From Edaphobacter aggregans (lineage in GTDB: Bacteria; Acidobacteriota; Terriglobia; Terriglobales; Acidobacteriaceae), in the NCBI GenBank assembly GCA_022736715.1, contig DZDJ01000006.1, positions 62,045 to 106,053 of the forward strand: 44,009 nucleotides of DNA, written 5' to 3'. Under the pieces are notes generated by a model, which was not told the origin of the DNA, made no database searches, and saw nothing but the letters and a program-made list of their open reading frames with translations. Position numbers and translations under genes: made by a program. Positions 9,070 to 17,455 of this stretch are shown here, piece after piece. How positions within the stretch are numbered: position 1 is the first letter of the stretch; each line of letters starts with the position of its first letter.

Positions 9070-9114
9070 AACTAGAAAACCGCCATAAAATCGTGGCTTA
9101 TTCCGCTATACGGA

Positions 9115-9138
9115 AGGGCATGACTTTCGTCATGCCCT
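9115..9138 (-). terminator. Hairpin downstream of galE
   Basis: AGGGCATGAC (9115-9124) and GTCATGCCCT (9129-9138) form a perfect 10-bp stem with a TTTC loop, 45 bases after the galE stop codon. There is no long T-tract, so the efficiency is uncertain. Confidence 0.55.
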
Positions 9139-9182
9139 CGCACTACCTGCCGATTTTGCGGTGCGTACCAAGTACCAAACAA

Positions 9183-10175
9183 TCATGCCTTCCGGCTGTA
9201 ACGCTGCTGGTGCCAGGCCCAGGCGCTGGCGATGATGTCATCCAGTTTGGCGAACTTCGGCTGCCAGCCCAGCTCCGCCTTGATCTTCTCCGAACTGGCC
9301 ACCAGTACCGCCGGATCGCCCGGACGGCGCGGCTCCTCCACTACAGGAATCGGATGCCCGGTCACGCGGCGCACCGAGTCGATCACCTCGCGCACGGTAA
9401 AACCCTGCCCGTTGCCGATGTTGTAAATCAACCGGTCCTGCTGCTCCAGCGCGGCAAAGGCCAGCAGATGCGCTTCCGCAAGGTCGTGCACATGGATGTA
9501 GTCGCGGATGCAGGTGCCGTCCGCCGTGGGGTAATCCTGGCCGAAGATTTTGATGCTCTGGCGGCGGCCCAGCGCCACGTCCAGAATCAGCGGAATCAGG
9601 TGCGACTCCGGCTCATGCGCCTCGCCGCGGCCATCGATCGCGCCCGCCACGTTGAAGTAGCGCAGGCTGGCATAGCGGAAGCCATGAATCCGGTTCAGCC
9701 AACGCAGCATGTGCTCCACCAGCAATTTGGATTCACCATAAGCATTCGTCGGCTGCAGACGGGCGTCTTCCAAGATCGGCGTCGACTCCGGCTCGCCATA
9801 CACGGCAGCCGTGGAACTGAAGACCAACCGGTTCACCCCGGTGGCCAGCATGGCCTCAAACAAAGCCAGCGTGGAAGCGGTGTTGTTACGAAAATAGATT
9901 TCCGGCTTCTGCATACTTTCGCCCGCCTCAATGAGCGCTGCAAAGTGCATGACGCCGTCAAAGGGACTGCCCGCGGCCCTGGCTGTGGAAAACAGCCTCT
10001 CCAGCCCGGCGCGGTCGGCCAGATCGCCTTCCACAAACTCCGCACCCGCCGGAACGCTCCAGCGATGCCCATGGCACAGGTTGTCATACACCACCACCGT
10101 GTGCCCTGCCTCCAGCAGCATCTGCGCTACCGTGCCGCCAACATACCCCGCACCACCCGTCACCAGAATCTTCAT
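9183..10175 (-). CDS. galE: UDP-glucose 4-epimerase
   Basis: A 330-residue extended short-chain dehydrogenase, the normal GalE length. It interconverts UDP-glucose and UDP-galactose with bound NAD+ in the cytoplasm, feeding galactose use or surface polysaccharide synthesis. Visible features: the N-terminal Rossmann motif TGGAGYVGG (GxxGxxG, residues 7-14), the HFAALIEAGES segment (78-87), catalytic SSTAAVYGEPE with Ser/Thr at 120-122, and the YxxxK pair Tyr146/Lys150 in NAYGESK, followed by RYFNVAGA. GENE context: a single gene with a hairpin after the stop codon; no galactose operon partners are present, so a role in envelope sugar supply is as likely as galactose breakdown. The start ATG at 10175 has a weak purine-rich ribosome site. 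Confidence 0.95.
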   Translation of the reverse strand: MKILVTGGAGYVGGTVAQMLLEAGHTVVVYDNLCHGHRWSVPAGAEFVEGDLADRAGLERLFSTARAAGSPFDGVMHFAALIEAGESMQKPEIYFRNNTASTLALFEAMLATGVNRLVFSSTAAVYGEPESTPILEDARLQPTNAYGESKLLVEHMLRWLNRIHGFRYASLRYFNVAGAIDGRGEAHEPESHLIPLILDVALGRRQSIKIFGQDYPTADGTCIRDYIHVHDLAEAHLLAFAALEQQDRLIYNIGNGQGFTVREVIDSVRRVTGHPIPVVEEPRRPGDPAVLVASSEKIKAELGWQPKFAKLDDIIASAWAWHQQRYSRKA

Positions 10176-10866
10176 GCTTGGTTCTCTTTCATCCCTCGAT
10201 CGTGATTATTTGCAAAACGCCATCGTGGCCGCAACACAAATCCTGCGCGCTGCCCCGCCGCACTCCGTCATTACTACGTTACAAGGTTCCAGAGACCCGA
10301 TGTAACTGTTTTCATTTTGCCGGGAAATCCCCCCCCCGCACCGATGACCAGTTTGCTGTGAAAAAGCTGGAACAAAAAAAGCTATGCAAAATTTATCTCA
10401 AAAGTTCTATATCTTTGCTACTATTGACCCCAACTACTACCACGCTGGCTCTCCCCTGAGTATGCACTGAATTTCGCCTCGGAATTCAGCCAGCGAGGTT
10501 CTGTAGCGGAAAGAGAGTATTGTGTGTTGTTTGGTTGAGGTGAGTCGCTATCGTACCCGTGACCGGCGCTCCGTCAAGGAAACGGGAACTCCGTGTTCCG
10601 GCAAAACACCTTGCCGATAGATTTTGGTAAGTTTCAGGAAGTAAAGGCTCTGACACAGACTAAAAAGCAGAACAGCAGGATCAGCGGTGTCGCCCATAGA
10701 CGGCGGGTTGTCTCAGAGCATGTTTTAGATTTACTTTTGCGCCCAGGGTTCCCCGCATTTCTTTGTGCGGTTCGTCCAACTTACCTGTAGTTAGCTTGCA
10801 TCATACTGAGAATGACTCCCAACAAGCAGGAGACGTTCCCGGTCATAACAAGGGGCGCAGTCGTTT
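10176..10866. other. Intergenic region between galE and the TonB-like gene
   Basis: 691 bp between divergently oriented genes, holding no ORF I can support. Several pairings are visible: 10444-10448 with 10490-10494 enclosing 10467-10473 with 10483-10489, and a possible three-way junction at 10548-10620 (CTATC/GATAG, CCCGT/ACGGG, GGCAA/TTGCC). A run of nine C lies at 10329-10337. No consensus promoter stands out. Confidence 0.45.
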
Positions 10867-11949
10867 ATGGCAAAACTTGCAGTCGAAGAGATGGAAAAAA
10901 TCGATCGTAGCGCACCGAGAGAACCCAGTTTCGGCTTGTTGCCAAGGGACCGTTTCAACTGGCGCTCCTTTGGCGTCAGCACCTTTGTCAATGTCGTTGT
11001 CGTTTTGCTGTTTATTCTTCTGACGCTTGCTTCGCTCAAATCCAAGATTGTCCAGCAGCAGATGCACCTGGTTCTGGTGGAACCGGTGGTCACCCCTCCG
11101 CCGCCTCCGCCGCCACCGGTCATCAAAGCTCCGCCGCCGGAGATCCTGAAGCAACTGGCGCCACCAAAAATTGAGATTCCCAGGCCTGTGGAAGTTCCGC
11201 AGCCCAAGCCGGTACAGATCAGGATGAACACCCCGGCGCCCGTGCTGCCGAAGGCCCCGCCCAGGGCGGTTACTCCTCCGCCTGCGCCCAGGCGGATTCT
11301 GCTGGCCCAGGCAACACCAGCGTCGGTACCCAACCACGAATCTGTTTCCCGCCCGGTGAGCCTGGGTGATCCCAATGCGCTGCGAGCGCCAAACAATGCA
11401 AAGCCAGCTCCACATGCCGTTTCGCTCGGCCTGGCTGGCATGCCTGCTACCAACAACGGATATGGAGAGCGGGGAGCTACGCACATCAGCCTCGGCTCCG
11501 GCGCTCCGAATGGCGCCATGGGCGGCCGTGACCGTGGAGTGGCCCGAATTGCGGGACTGGCGAATGGTGTTGCCGGGGGAACCGGCGACAGGAACTCCCA
11601 TGGCCGCGTGGCCAATGTGTCCCTGGGGCAGCAGGCCGCGCCCACAGCCGGGCGCGCTCAGGGACCCGCTGGTGGCGGAAGCATCAGCGAAGTGGTGGTT
11701 ACTTACAAACCACCCGCCGCCTACACGGAAGAGGCCAAACAGCTCCGCATCCAGGGAACTGTCGATCTGGAAGTCATTTTTACAGCGCGTGGCGTAGTGC
11801 GGGTGCTGGGGGTTCTCCACGGACTGGGACATGGGCTGGACCAGGCGGCCATTCGCTCTGCGGAAGGCATCCGCTTCAAGCCGGCAATGCAGAATGGACA
11901 CGCCATTGATCGCCGGACCGTTGTGCATATTCTTTTCCAGATGAGCTAG
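10867..11949 (+). CDS. TonB-family energy transducer
   Basis: A 360-residue protein with the classic TonB layout: short cytoplasmic N-terminus, one membrane anchor (about 37-57, VSTFVNVVVVLLFILLTL), a proline-rich periplasmic spacer (runs of proline at about 75-83 and PRPVEVPQPKPV), a Gly/Ala/Asn-rich stretch, and a C-terminal TonB domain (about 275-360: PAAYTEEAKQLRIQGTVDLE..GIRFKPA). Such proteins couple the proton motive force to outer-membrane transporters through ExbB/ExbD. No exbB, exbD or TonB-dependent receptor is in the window, so it is an orphan transducer here. The spacer carries the repeated element VSLG/ISLG several times. AAGGGG lies 12 bases upstream of the ATG. Confidence 0.88.
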   Translation: MAKLAVEEMEKIDRSAPREPSFGLLPRDRFNWRSFGVSTFVNVVVVLLFILLTLASLKSKIVQQQMHLVLVEPVVTPPPPPPPPVIKAPPPEILKQLAPPKIEIPRPVEVPQPKPVQIRMNTPAPVLPKAPPRAVTPPPAPRRILLAQATPASVPNHESVSRPVSLGDPNALRAPNNAKPAPHAVSLGLAGMPATNNGYGERGATHISLGSGAPNGAMGGRDRGVARIAGLANGVAGGTGDRNSHGRVANVSLGQQAAPTAGRAQGPAGGGSISEVVVTYKPPAAYTEEAKQLRIQGTVDLEVIFTARGVVRVLGVLHGLGHGLDQAAIRSAEGIRFKPAMQNGHAIDRRTVVHILFQMS

Positions 11950-12055
11950 CGGTGAAGATTTTCAGAAGTTTTCGTGCTCTGGTATGAGAGAAAAGAAGAG
12001 AGCAAGATTTTTGCGGTCGAACCTAAGAAGTATGCAAATAACAGGAGCTTTGTCT

Positions 12056-13924
12056 ATGACTCTGCTGAAATCCTCTGTAGCCGGTCTACTGCTGGCGACC
12101 CTTTTGATGCCTGCCTCCCCGGCCCATGCACTGCTCTTTGGCAAGAGCAAGAAGTCACAGAGCACCGTGCTGCCGGCCCATAGATTGACTGCGGGGCAGA
12201 ATGCACTGATTGACAAGGCCGTCGTCCGCGAAAAGGCCATAGTAAAGGCCCTCCAGGAACGGACGCCGATCGTGCAGACCTACATCCAGAACATGCGGCC
12301 TGACCCGCAGCTGCTGCAGGTTCCGGACTCTGACAAGTATTTCCTCTCGCGCATTGACTTTGGCAAGGTTGTGGGAGACAAACCCTACATGGACCAGAGT
12401 GGTGGCAAGCATGGGTTCTTCCGCGGCTCCCTGGCCGCCATCACCGGCCTGTCAAGCGCCTTCAAAATGCAGTATGTCGACGCCGGGTTCGTGAACATGG
12501 TCCTGATCGACGACAAGACCTTCGACCGCCAGCACTACAACTTTGGCTATGTCCGGCAGGAGTTTCTGGGCACTGTGCTGACCTCCGTCTTTGACGTTGA
12601 GCCAAGGGCCGGAACCAGGAAGGGCCTGTTCTATGGCCGCATCTGGGTCGAGAACCAGGACGGCAACATTGTCCGCTTCAATGGCAGCTTTACCAACAGC
12701 AGCAACAACCTTTCCCGGCTCTATTTCCACTTTGACAGCTGGCGCACCAACGTACAGCCGGGCCTGTGGCTGCCAAATGCCGTTTATGTGGAAGAGTCGA
12801 CCCCGGCCACGGACAAGCGTGCCTCGACAATTGCCTTCAAGGCCGTCAGCCACGTGTGGGGCTATGTGCTGAAGGTACCCAACCGCGACACCGACCAGAC
12901 GAGCATGCAGATTGACAACGCAACCGACGCCAGCAATGCCTCGCAGGACGTAGGCCCGCTGGAGGCGCAGCGCGCCTGGGTGCAGCAGGCCCAGGACAAT
13001 GTGGTGGACCGCCTGTACCAGGCCGGCCTGGTGGATGCTCCCAGCCCGTTTGACAAGATTCTGGAGCAGATTGCCAACAACATCCTGATCGAGAACAACA
13101 TTCCGTTCTCAGGCCAGGTGCACTGCCGCGTTCTGATGACTTCTCCGCTGGAATCTCTGGCGGTCGGCAACACCATCATCCTGAGCAAGGGCCTGGTGGA
13201 TGCGCTTTCAGTACCCTCTGTCAGTGGCGATGCCACGGTCTCCAACCTGGCCAGCGTGATCGCATTCCAACTGGCACACATCATTCTGGGTCACCGCCTG
13301 GACACCCGCTACGCCTTCAACGACCGCCTGCTCTTCCCGGACTCGGCGACCTTTGAGCGCATTCCCATGCACCACACCGATGCCGACAACGAAGCCGCTG
13401 CCAAGAAAGCCATGCAACTGCTGGAAGGCTCGGAGTTCAAGGACAAGCTGGCCTCGCCCGGCCTCTTCCTGAAGCAACTGGAGGCCCGCGGCAAAGCACT
13501 GCAGGAGCTGAATGAGCCGCGCATCGGCGACTCCCTCTTCAGCAAAAATGATGGCAAAACGATGACCTTCTGGATGTCTGCCCTGATGGCAAAGGCGCCG
13601 AAGCTGGACATGAATGACCTGAATCAGCAGGCCGCGATGCCGCTGGGAGCCATGCTGAAGTATGACCCCTGGACGGACCAACTGCTGCAGATGCACGCCA
13701 AACCGGAACCACTGCTGAGTGCGCGCGACAAAATGCCGTTTGAAATAACACCGGTCTATCTCAAGCTCTCGTACTATCAGGCCCCGCAACCTGCTGCAGC
13801 CCCCAATGCCCCGGCAACGGGCACGGCAAATCCGCCGGCAACACAGCAGCCTGCGGCCAATGCGCCCGCGGTTGCGACAACTCCGGCTCCGGCCGGCAAC
13901 ACTCCACCGAATCAGCCACAGTAA
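12056..13924 (+). CDS. Secreted M48-like protein lacking the HExxH catalytic motif
   Basis: A 622-residue exported protein. The ATG at 12056 is chosen over an in-frame ATG at 11984 because AGGAG sits 8 bases upstream and a signal peptide follows at once (MTLLKSSVAGLLLATLL...AHA). Residues about 330-450 resemble the M48 peptidase core (VLMTSPLESLAVGNTIILSKGLVDAL, then the active-site helix), but the expected HExxH reads F404-Q405-L-A-H408. The first zinc ligand and the catalytic glutamate are lost, while LGH (413) and a NEAA segment with Glu446, matching the third ligand, remain. The C-terminal ~45 residues are Pro/Ala/Thr-rich and disordered. It is most likely a non-catalytic periplasmic protein. 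I cannot name its partner. The gene lies 106 bp after the TonB-like gene. Confidence 0.75.
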   Translation: MTLLKSSVAGLLLATLLMPASPAHALLFGKSKKSQSTVLPAHRLTAGQNALIDKAVVREKAIVKALQERTPIVQTYIQNMRPDPQLLQVPDSDKYFLSRIDFGKVVGDKPYMDQSGGKHGFFRGSLAAITGLSSAFKMQYVDAGFVNMVLIDDKTFDRQHYNFGYVRQEFLGTVLTSVFDVEPRAGTRKGLFYGRIWVENQDGNIVRFNGSFTNSSNNLSRLYFHFDSWRTNVQPGLWLPNAVYVEESTPATDKRASTIAFKAVSHVWGYVLKVPNRDTDQTSMQIDNATDASNASQDVGPLEAQRAWVQQAQDNVVDRLYQAGLVDAPSPFDKILEQIANNILIENNIPFSGQVHCRVLMTSPLESLAVGNTIILSKGLVDALSVPSVSGDATVSNLASVIAFQLAHIILGHRLDTRYAFNDRLLFPDSATFERIPMHHTDADNEAAAKKAMQLLEGSEFKDKLASPGLFLKQLEARGKALQELNEPRIGDSLFSKNDGKTMTFWMSALMAKAPKLDMNDLNQQAAMPLGAMLKYDPWTDQLLQMHAKPEPLLSARDKMPFEITPVYLKLSYYQAPQPAAAPNAPATGTANPPATQQPAANAPAVATTPAPAGNTPPNQPQ

Positions 13925-13996
13925 CTTGGGGCCTGCTTTTGGTTATTTGTAACGACGCTCGAACGATAGACAATTCGTTCCCCAGGAGATCGAACC

Positions 13997-14575
13997 GTGC
14001 TAAAAAAAGCTCTTTTCTTCGTCAGTCTGGTGCTCATGCCCAGTTTGCTGCACGCGCAGGCTGTTCCAGCCGCGCGCCGGTCCGGAGTCCTTCAGGTAGG
14101 TGGAGGATTCTCCTACGCCAATCCAGATTACGGCTCAACAAAATTCAAGGGCATCGCAATTTTTGGCAGCTACGACTTCTATCGCAATATTGGCATTGAA
14201 GGAGAGTTCCGCAGCCTGAGCTGGGGCGCCCCAAGCAAGGAATACGAGCGTACCTACCTCATTGGGCCGCGCTATGTCTTCCACCACCATAAATTCGAGC
14301 CATACGGAAAGTTTCTCTTCGGCCGGGGTGTATTCAACTTTCAAAGCACCAGTTATGCCCCCAATGGCTATGCCAACATTGCCTACAACATGTTTACGTT
14401 TGGCGGTGGCGTCGACTATCAACTACGCCGACATATCATTATCCGCGCCATCGACTACGAATATCAGCACTGGATGAACTTCCCGGGGATTGCGCTCCCT
14501 CCCGATGGCACGAACAAGAAAGATGGCACACTTTCTCCGCAGGTACTCACCTTTGGAGCGGCCTATCGCTTCTGA
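13997..14575 (+). CDS. Outer-membrane beta-barrel protein
   Basis: A 192-residue protein with a signal peptide (MLKKALFFVSLVLMPSLLHAQ) and alternating aromatic/polar strands typical of the small porin-like OMP_b-brl fold: LQVGGGFSYANPDYG near the start, NIGIEGEFRSLSWG, RTYLIGPRYVFHHHKFEPYGKFLFG, MFTFGGGVDYQLRRH and a C-terminal VLTFGAAYRF ending in phenylalanine, as needed for BAM recognition. The start is GTG 13997 with CAGGAG 9 bases upstream. It is probably an 8-strand barrel of structural or adhesive role; the substrate is unknown. It lies 72 bp after the M48-like gene, possibly in the same transcript, and ends at a strong terminator. Confidence 0.85.
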   Translation: MLKKALFFVSLVLMPSLLHAQAVPAARRSGVLQVGGGFSYANPDYGSTKFKGIAIFGSYDFYRNIGIEGEFRSLSWGAPSKEYERTYLIGPRYVFHHHKFEPYGKFLFGRGVFNFQSTSYAPNGYANIAYNMFTFGGGVDYQLRRHIIIRAIDYEYQHWMNFPGIALPPDGTNKKDGTLSPQVLTFGAAYRF

Positions 14576-14584
14576 ACGACTACA

Positions 14585-14632
14585 GCCACCAATAAGAAAT
14601 CCCCGGTTGCCCGGGGATTTCTTATTGGTGGC
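14585..14632. terminator. Strong 22-bp terminator hairpin
   Basis: Perfect inverted repeat 14585-14606 with 14611-14632 and a TTGC loop, starting 9 bases after the stop codon of the beta-barrel gene. The A-rich and T-rich segments inside the stem let it act in either direction. Confidence 0.8.
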
Positions 14633-14673
14633 TTCAACTACTTCAGGCCATCTGCATCACATACTTCTACAGC

Positions 14674-14701
14674 AAAGGCCCTTCCATATGGAAGGGCCTT
14701 T
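14674..14701. terminator. 28-bp perfect palindrome, second terminator
   Basis: AAAGGCCCTTCC and its complement surround a central ATAT; the stem ends in TTT and is followed by a T/G-rich stretch. It probably backs up the hairpin at 14585-14632 between the two beta-barrel genes. Confidence 0.65.
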
Positions 14702-14751
14702 GGGCTTTCTCGTAGAACTCTCGCGGATCAACCGAACTTATCAAGGCAAAA

Positions 14752-14850
14752 GCGCGTTACTGAGAGGAGTACGCTTTTTGCGGGGAGTGCCCGGCGGCCG
14801 CGCCGGCTCAAGGCCTTCGGCATCCTCTTACACTCTCTGCTTTCGTTTTA
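14752..14850 (+). repeat. Dispersed intergenic repeat family 1, copy 2
   Basis: A diverged copy of the element seen at 3219-3334 and 40407-40520: it keeps GAGTACGC, the GGCGGCCG core, GGCTCAAGGCCT and CTTACACTCTCTGCTTT. The right arm of the GGGAG/CTCCC stem is missing and replaced by a CCGGCG-GCCG-CGCCGG hairpin. Its end touches the stop codon (14848-14850) of the minus-strand beta-barrel gene. Confidence 0.75.
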
Positions 14851-15441
14851 GAAGTGATACGCAATACCCAGTACCGGAACCGAAATATTGGTGTAAGTAT
14901 TTGTCTTAAAAGTGCCCACATTGAAATACGGCGACTTCACCACAAGGCCACGATACTCGACACGGACGTCAAAGCTGGGGCTGATTTCATACGCTATGCC
15001 GCCGCCATAGATGGCGCCAATATCCGTGGTCTGCTTGGCGTCCAAAAAGGTTGTTCTAAAGTCGTTGATCGGCGTAAAAATAATTCCGCCAATGCCGGCC
15101 TCCAGAAACGGGTTGAAGTTCTTGAAGTTGAAATAACGGACATACGCAGCGCTGATTTCCTGCTGGCGCGTGTAGAAACGCCCTGTGATTGCGGTTGTAT
15201 AGTATTTCTCAGAATATTGCGCGAACGAATAGTTCACTTCCAGAGCGCTGCTGGGGGTGAGCATATAGCGGTAGCTGGCCAATCCCCCCAGCGTGCTGGT
15301 CGGCGTCTGTTGAACGGCATTGCCAAATACCTGTGGCTGGGTCACGCCCATCAAACTAAGGCTGACATCCTGACGGCTCTCCTGCGCAAACCCGGCCGCC
15401 GTCATCAACAGCAGCACGCACAACAGCATCGATTTCTTCAT
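14848..15441 (-). CDS. Outer-membrane beta-barrel protein
   Basis: A 197-residue protein. The ATG at 15441 is chosen because a signal peptide starts there (MKKSMLLCVLLLMTAAGFAQ); the open frame upstream has no protein-like pattern. It contains amphipathic strands: GGLASYRYMLTPSSALEVNY, YTTAITGRFYTRQQEISAAY, FNPFLEAGIGGIIF, IGAIYGGGIAYEISPSFDVR and a terminal VLGIAYHF ending in phenylalanine. The FLEAGIGG segment recalls the OmpA-like/OMP_b-brl family. No substrate can be inferred. It converges on the other barrel gene with two terminators and a dispersed repeat between them. Confidence 0.82.
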   Translation of the reverse strand: MKKSMLLCVLLLMTAAGFAQESRQDVSLSLMGVTQPQVFGNAVQQTPTSTLGGLASYRYMLTPSSALEVNYSFAQYSEKYYTTAITGRFYTRQQEISAAYVRYFNFKNFNPFLEAGIGGIIFTPINDFRTTFLDAKQTTDIGAIYGGGIAYEISPSFDVRVEYRGLVVKSPYFNVGTFKTNTYTNISVPVLGIAYHF

Positions 15442-15647
15442 TCCTATAAAGACCCCTTCACGGTGTCCCAGCCACGCATCTGCGGCCCCTGGGCCTGCCA
15501 TATCAGCTGGATGCAACTTCACCCTGATCTTCCGGTGATTGCTTTTACCAATTGTACCTGTCCGAAGACCAGAACGGCGAAAGCTGTTGCGAAATGCCTG
15601 CAAGGATCTTCAGATTTTTGCCCCGGCGCGCAGAAATACGCAAAAAA

Positions 15648-15679
15648 CACGCCGGAAGAAGTGCGAATCTTCCGGCGTG
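15648..15679 (-). terminator. Intrinsic terminator of the LTXXQ gene
   Basis: CACGCCGGAAGA (15648-15659) and TCTTCCGGCGTG (15668-15679) form a perfect 12-bp stem with an 8-base loop. On the minus strand it is followed at once by TTTTTTG, the textbook layout. It lies 28 bases after the stop codon of the LTXXQ gene. Confidence 0.9.
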
Positions 15680-15707
15680 CCATCCGCAACCTGAAATTTC
15701 CTGAAAC

Positions 15708-16187
15708 CTATTCCTGCGGCGGAGGCGGTGTGTCCCCGCCGCCACCCTGCATTTCGCCCATGCGATGCTGCATCCGCTGCCGCATTTTGGCCTGCATCTC
15801 GTCGAATTTCTGCTGCTGGTCCTCATTCAGCAGGGTGCGAATCCTGCTGCTGGAGTCCTGCATGATGCTCATGGCCCTGGCGTGCAGGGCCTGCATCTGG
15901 CTGCGGCGGTCCGCCAGAATCGCTTTGACCTGGGTCTGCTGGTCGGCCGTCAGATCCAAGCGCCTGGTCATCATCTGCAACTGGCGCTCCTCTCCGCCGC
16001 CGCGCATGTGCCGTCCGCCCGGAGGCGGTGGTGGCGGTCCCTGATCCTGCGATGGGGGTGTCGGCGGCGCATCCTGGTTCTGGGCATGTGCGGGCACTGC
16101 GGTCAACGCAGCGCAACAGAAAACGAGGGCGGCAAACCGCAGTGCCGTCCCTGGGGCGAATTTTTGCAGGAATCCGGTAGTCATCAT
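15708..16187 (-). CDS. Spy/CpxP-like LTXXQ periplasmic protein
   Basis: A 159-residue protein. The start at 16187 is chosen because GGAGAG lies about 9 bases upstream and it opens a signal peptide (MMTTGFLQKF..ALRFAALVFCCAALTAVPAHA). After a Pro/Gln-rich linker come two LTXXQ-type motifs, LTADQQTQVKAIL and LNEDQQQKFDEM, separated by an Arg/Gln/Met-rich helix (DRRSQMQALHARAMSIMQD). This is the helical cradle arrangement of Spy and CpxP, periplasmic chaperones or metal-responsive proteins. The termini are poly-Pro (PPPPPPGG and PPPPQE). It is monocistronic with its own terminator. It may serve in envelope stress; metal or Cpx regulation is not shown by sequence. Confidence 0.82.
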   Translation of the reverse strand: MMTTGFLQKFAPGTALRFAALVFCCAALTAVPAHAQNQDAPPTPPSQDQGPPPPPPGGRHMRGGGEERQLQMMTRRLDLTADQQTQVKAILADRRSQMQALHARAMSIMQDSSSRIRTLLNEDQQQKFDEMQAKMRQRMQHRMGEMQGGGGDTPPPPQE

Positions 16188-16325
16188 GGAAGCTCTCTCC
16201 TTGCGCCAGTCAACTGGGGCAACTGAGCGTACAGACGCGATCCCGCTCCGGTTTGTCGCGGGAAAAACGTACCGGGCCATCATTTTTTTCAGGAGATTCA
16301 GAGTAAAACTTTTCCTATCAGAAAG

Positions 16326-17249
16326 TTATCCGTTCTTTTCAACATGAAAACAGAATGGGTCGCCGTTGCGCGCTGCAAAGGATTCCACCGCATTCAGGAA
16401 CGCCAGCGCGGCATGCGACAAGCTGGCCTGTTTGCGATGCACCAGCCGGAGTTTGCGCTCAAATTGCAGATCCGGCACCAGAACACGCACCAGCGAACCA
16501 GCGGCCAGTTCCGTTCGGACGGTGAGTCCCGGCACCAGCGCCACACCGTTGCCCATGGCCACAAAGCGCTTGATCGCCTCCAGACTGGGCAGCTCCACCC
16601 CCATATTCAACGGGGTTTTATGTCGGCGGAAGGCCTGAATCACCTTTTGCCGCAGCGGCGAGGGCACATTGTGGGCAATGAAATTCTCACGCCCCAATTG
16701 GTGAATGGTCACGGCACCTGTCTGCGCCAGGGCATGCCGGGGATTCACCACCAGCACCAGATCGTCCCGGTAGACCACAATTGAACGCACCTGCGGATCG
16801 TCCGGGCGAAAGGAGACCACGCCCAGTTCCACCGAGTGCAGCAGCACCTCGTCCGCAATGCGGCTGGCCAGCGAACGCTGCACGGCGATCTTGATCTGCG
16901 GGGCCATGCGGCGGAATTCATCCAGCAGCGGCAGCAGACAGAGGCAGGTGTATTCATTAGCGGCCAGGTTCAGCCGTCCACGGTGCAGCGAGCGCAGCTC
17001 CCCCAGCGCAACGTTGGCCTCTCCCCGTAAATTCAACATTTTACGGGCATATTCACGCAGCACTTCCCCAGCTGCCGTCAATGTGCCATCGCGCGAGGAG
17101 CGCTCCAGCAGCACCTCGCCCACTTCCTCTTCCAGTTTGCGGACCACCTGGCTGACGGCGGGCTGGGTACGGTGCAACCGGGCCGCCGCGCGGGAAAAGC
17201 TGCGCTCCTCGGCAACGGCCAGAAATGTCTCCAGCTGAAAAAGATCCAT
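16326..17249 (-). CDS. LysR-family regulator, divergent from leuA
   Basis: A 307-residue LysR-type transcriptional regulator. The start ATG at 17249 gives the standard N-terminus MDLFQLETFLAVAEERSFSR; the upstream extension is unrelated sequence. The winged helix-turn-helix is residues 1-60 (AARLHRTQPAVSQVVRKLEE), followed by a linker helix and a LysR_substrate domain (about 90-300: GRLNLAANEYTCLCLLPLLDEFR, VALVPGLTV). Divergent placement 206 bp from leuA, with a TGTATAA..ATACA inverted repeat between, makes it the natural candidate regulator of the leu-ilv run. The co-inducer is unknown; by analogy with other pathway-linked LysR proteins it could be isopropylmalate or a branched-chain intermediate, which is inference. 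Confidence 0.93.
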   Translation of the reverse strand: MDLFQLETFLAVAEERSFSRAAARLHRTQPAVSQVVRKLEEEVGEVLLERSSRDGTLTAAGEVLREYARKMLNLRGEANVALGELRSLHRGRLNLAANEYTCLCLLPLLDEFRRMAPQIKIAVQRSLASRIADEVLLHSVELGVVSFRPDDPQVRSIVVYRDDLVLVVNPRHALAQTGAVTIHQLGRENFIAHNVPSPLRQKVIQAFRRHKTPLNMGVELPSLEAIKRFVAMGNGVALVPGLTVRTELAAGSLVRVLVPDLQFERKLRLVHRKQASLSHAALAFLNAVESFAARNGDPFCFHVEKNG

Positions 17250-17350
17250 ACAGTGTCCCCTCCCTGCCAGGTCTCGTGCCGGGCTTCCTGGATCGCCAGC
17301 CCCAAGCGGCATGAATACCAGAATAAGAATAGTTGATAGTAAGAAAACTG

Positions 17351-17374
17351 TGTATAAGCCTGCGTTATGATACA
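17351..17374. promoter_or_regulatory. Candidate LysR operator upstream of leuA
   Basis: TGTATAA at 17351-17357 and TTATGATACA at 17365-17374 form an interrupted inverted repeat (TGTAT..ATACA; ATAA..TTAT) with the spacing typical of LysR T-N11-A boxes. It lies about 100 bp from both the LysR and leuA starts. TATGAT at 17366-17371 could also serve as a -10 for leuA. The assignment rests on position and symmetry only. Confidence 0.4.
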
Positions 17375-17455
17375 TCCATGCTTCCGTGGGCGGATGCGGT
17401 GTCCCTGTCCCGCGAGCAGGCTCGATACAGCGAACAGCAAAAACGAGAGGATGCG

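Noticed and set aside
10329..10337. Run of nine C as a possible phase-variation tract
   Set aside because: It is not inside or just before any ORF or promoter I can support, so switching would have no visible target.
10548..10620. Cobalamin riboswitch upstream of the TonB-like gene
   Set aside because: Only a vague AAACGGGAA-like stretch is present; the B12 box and the rest of the core are missing.
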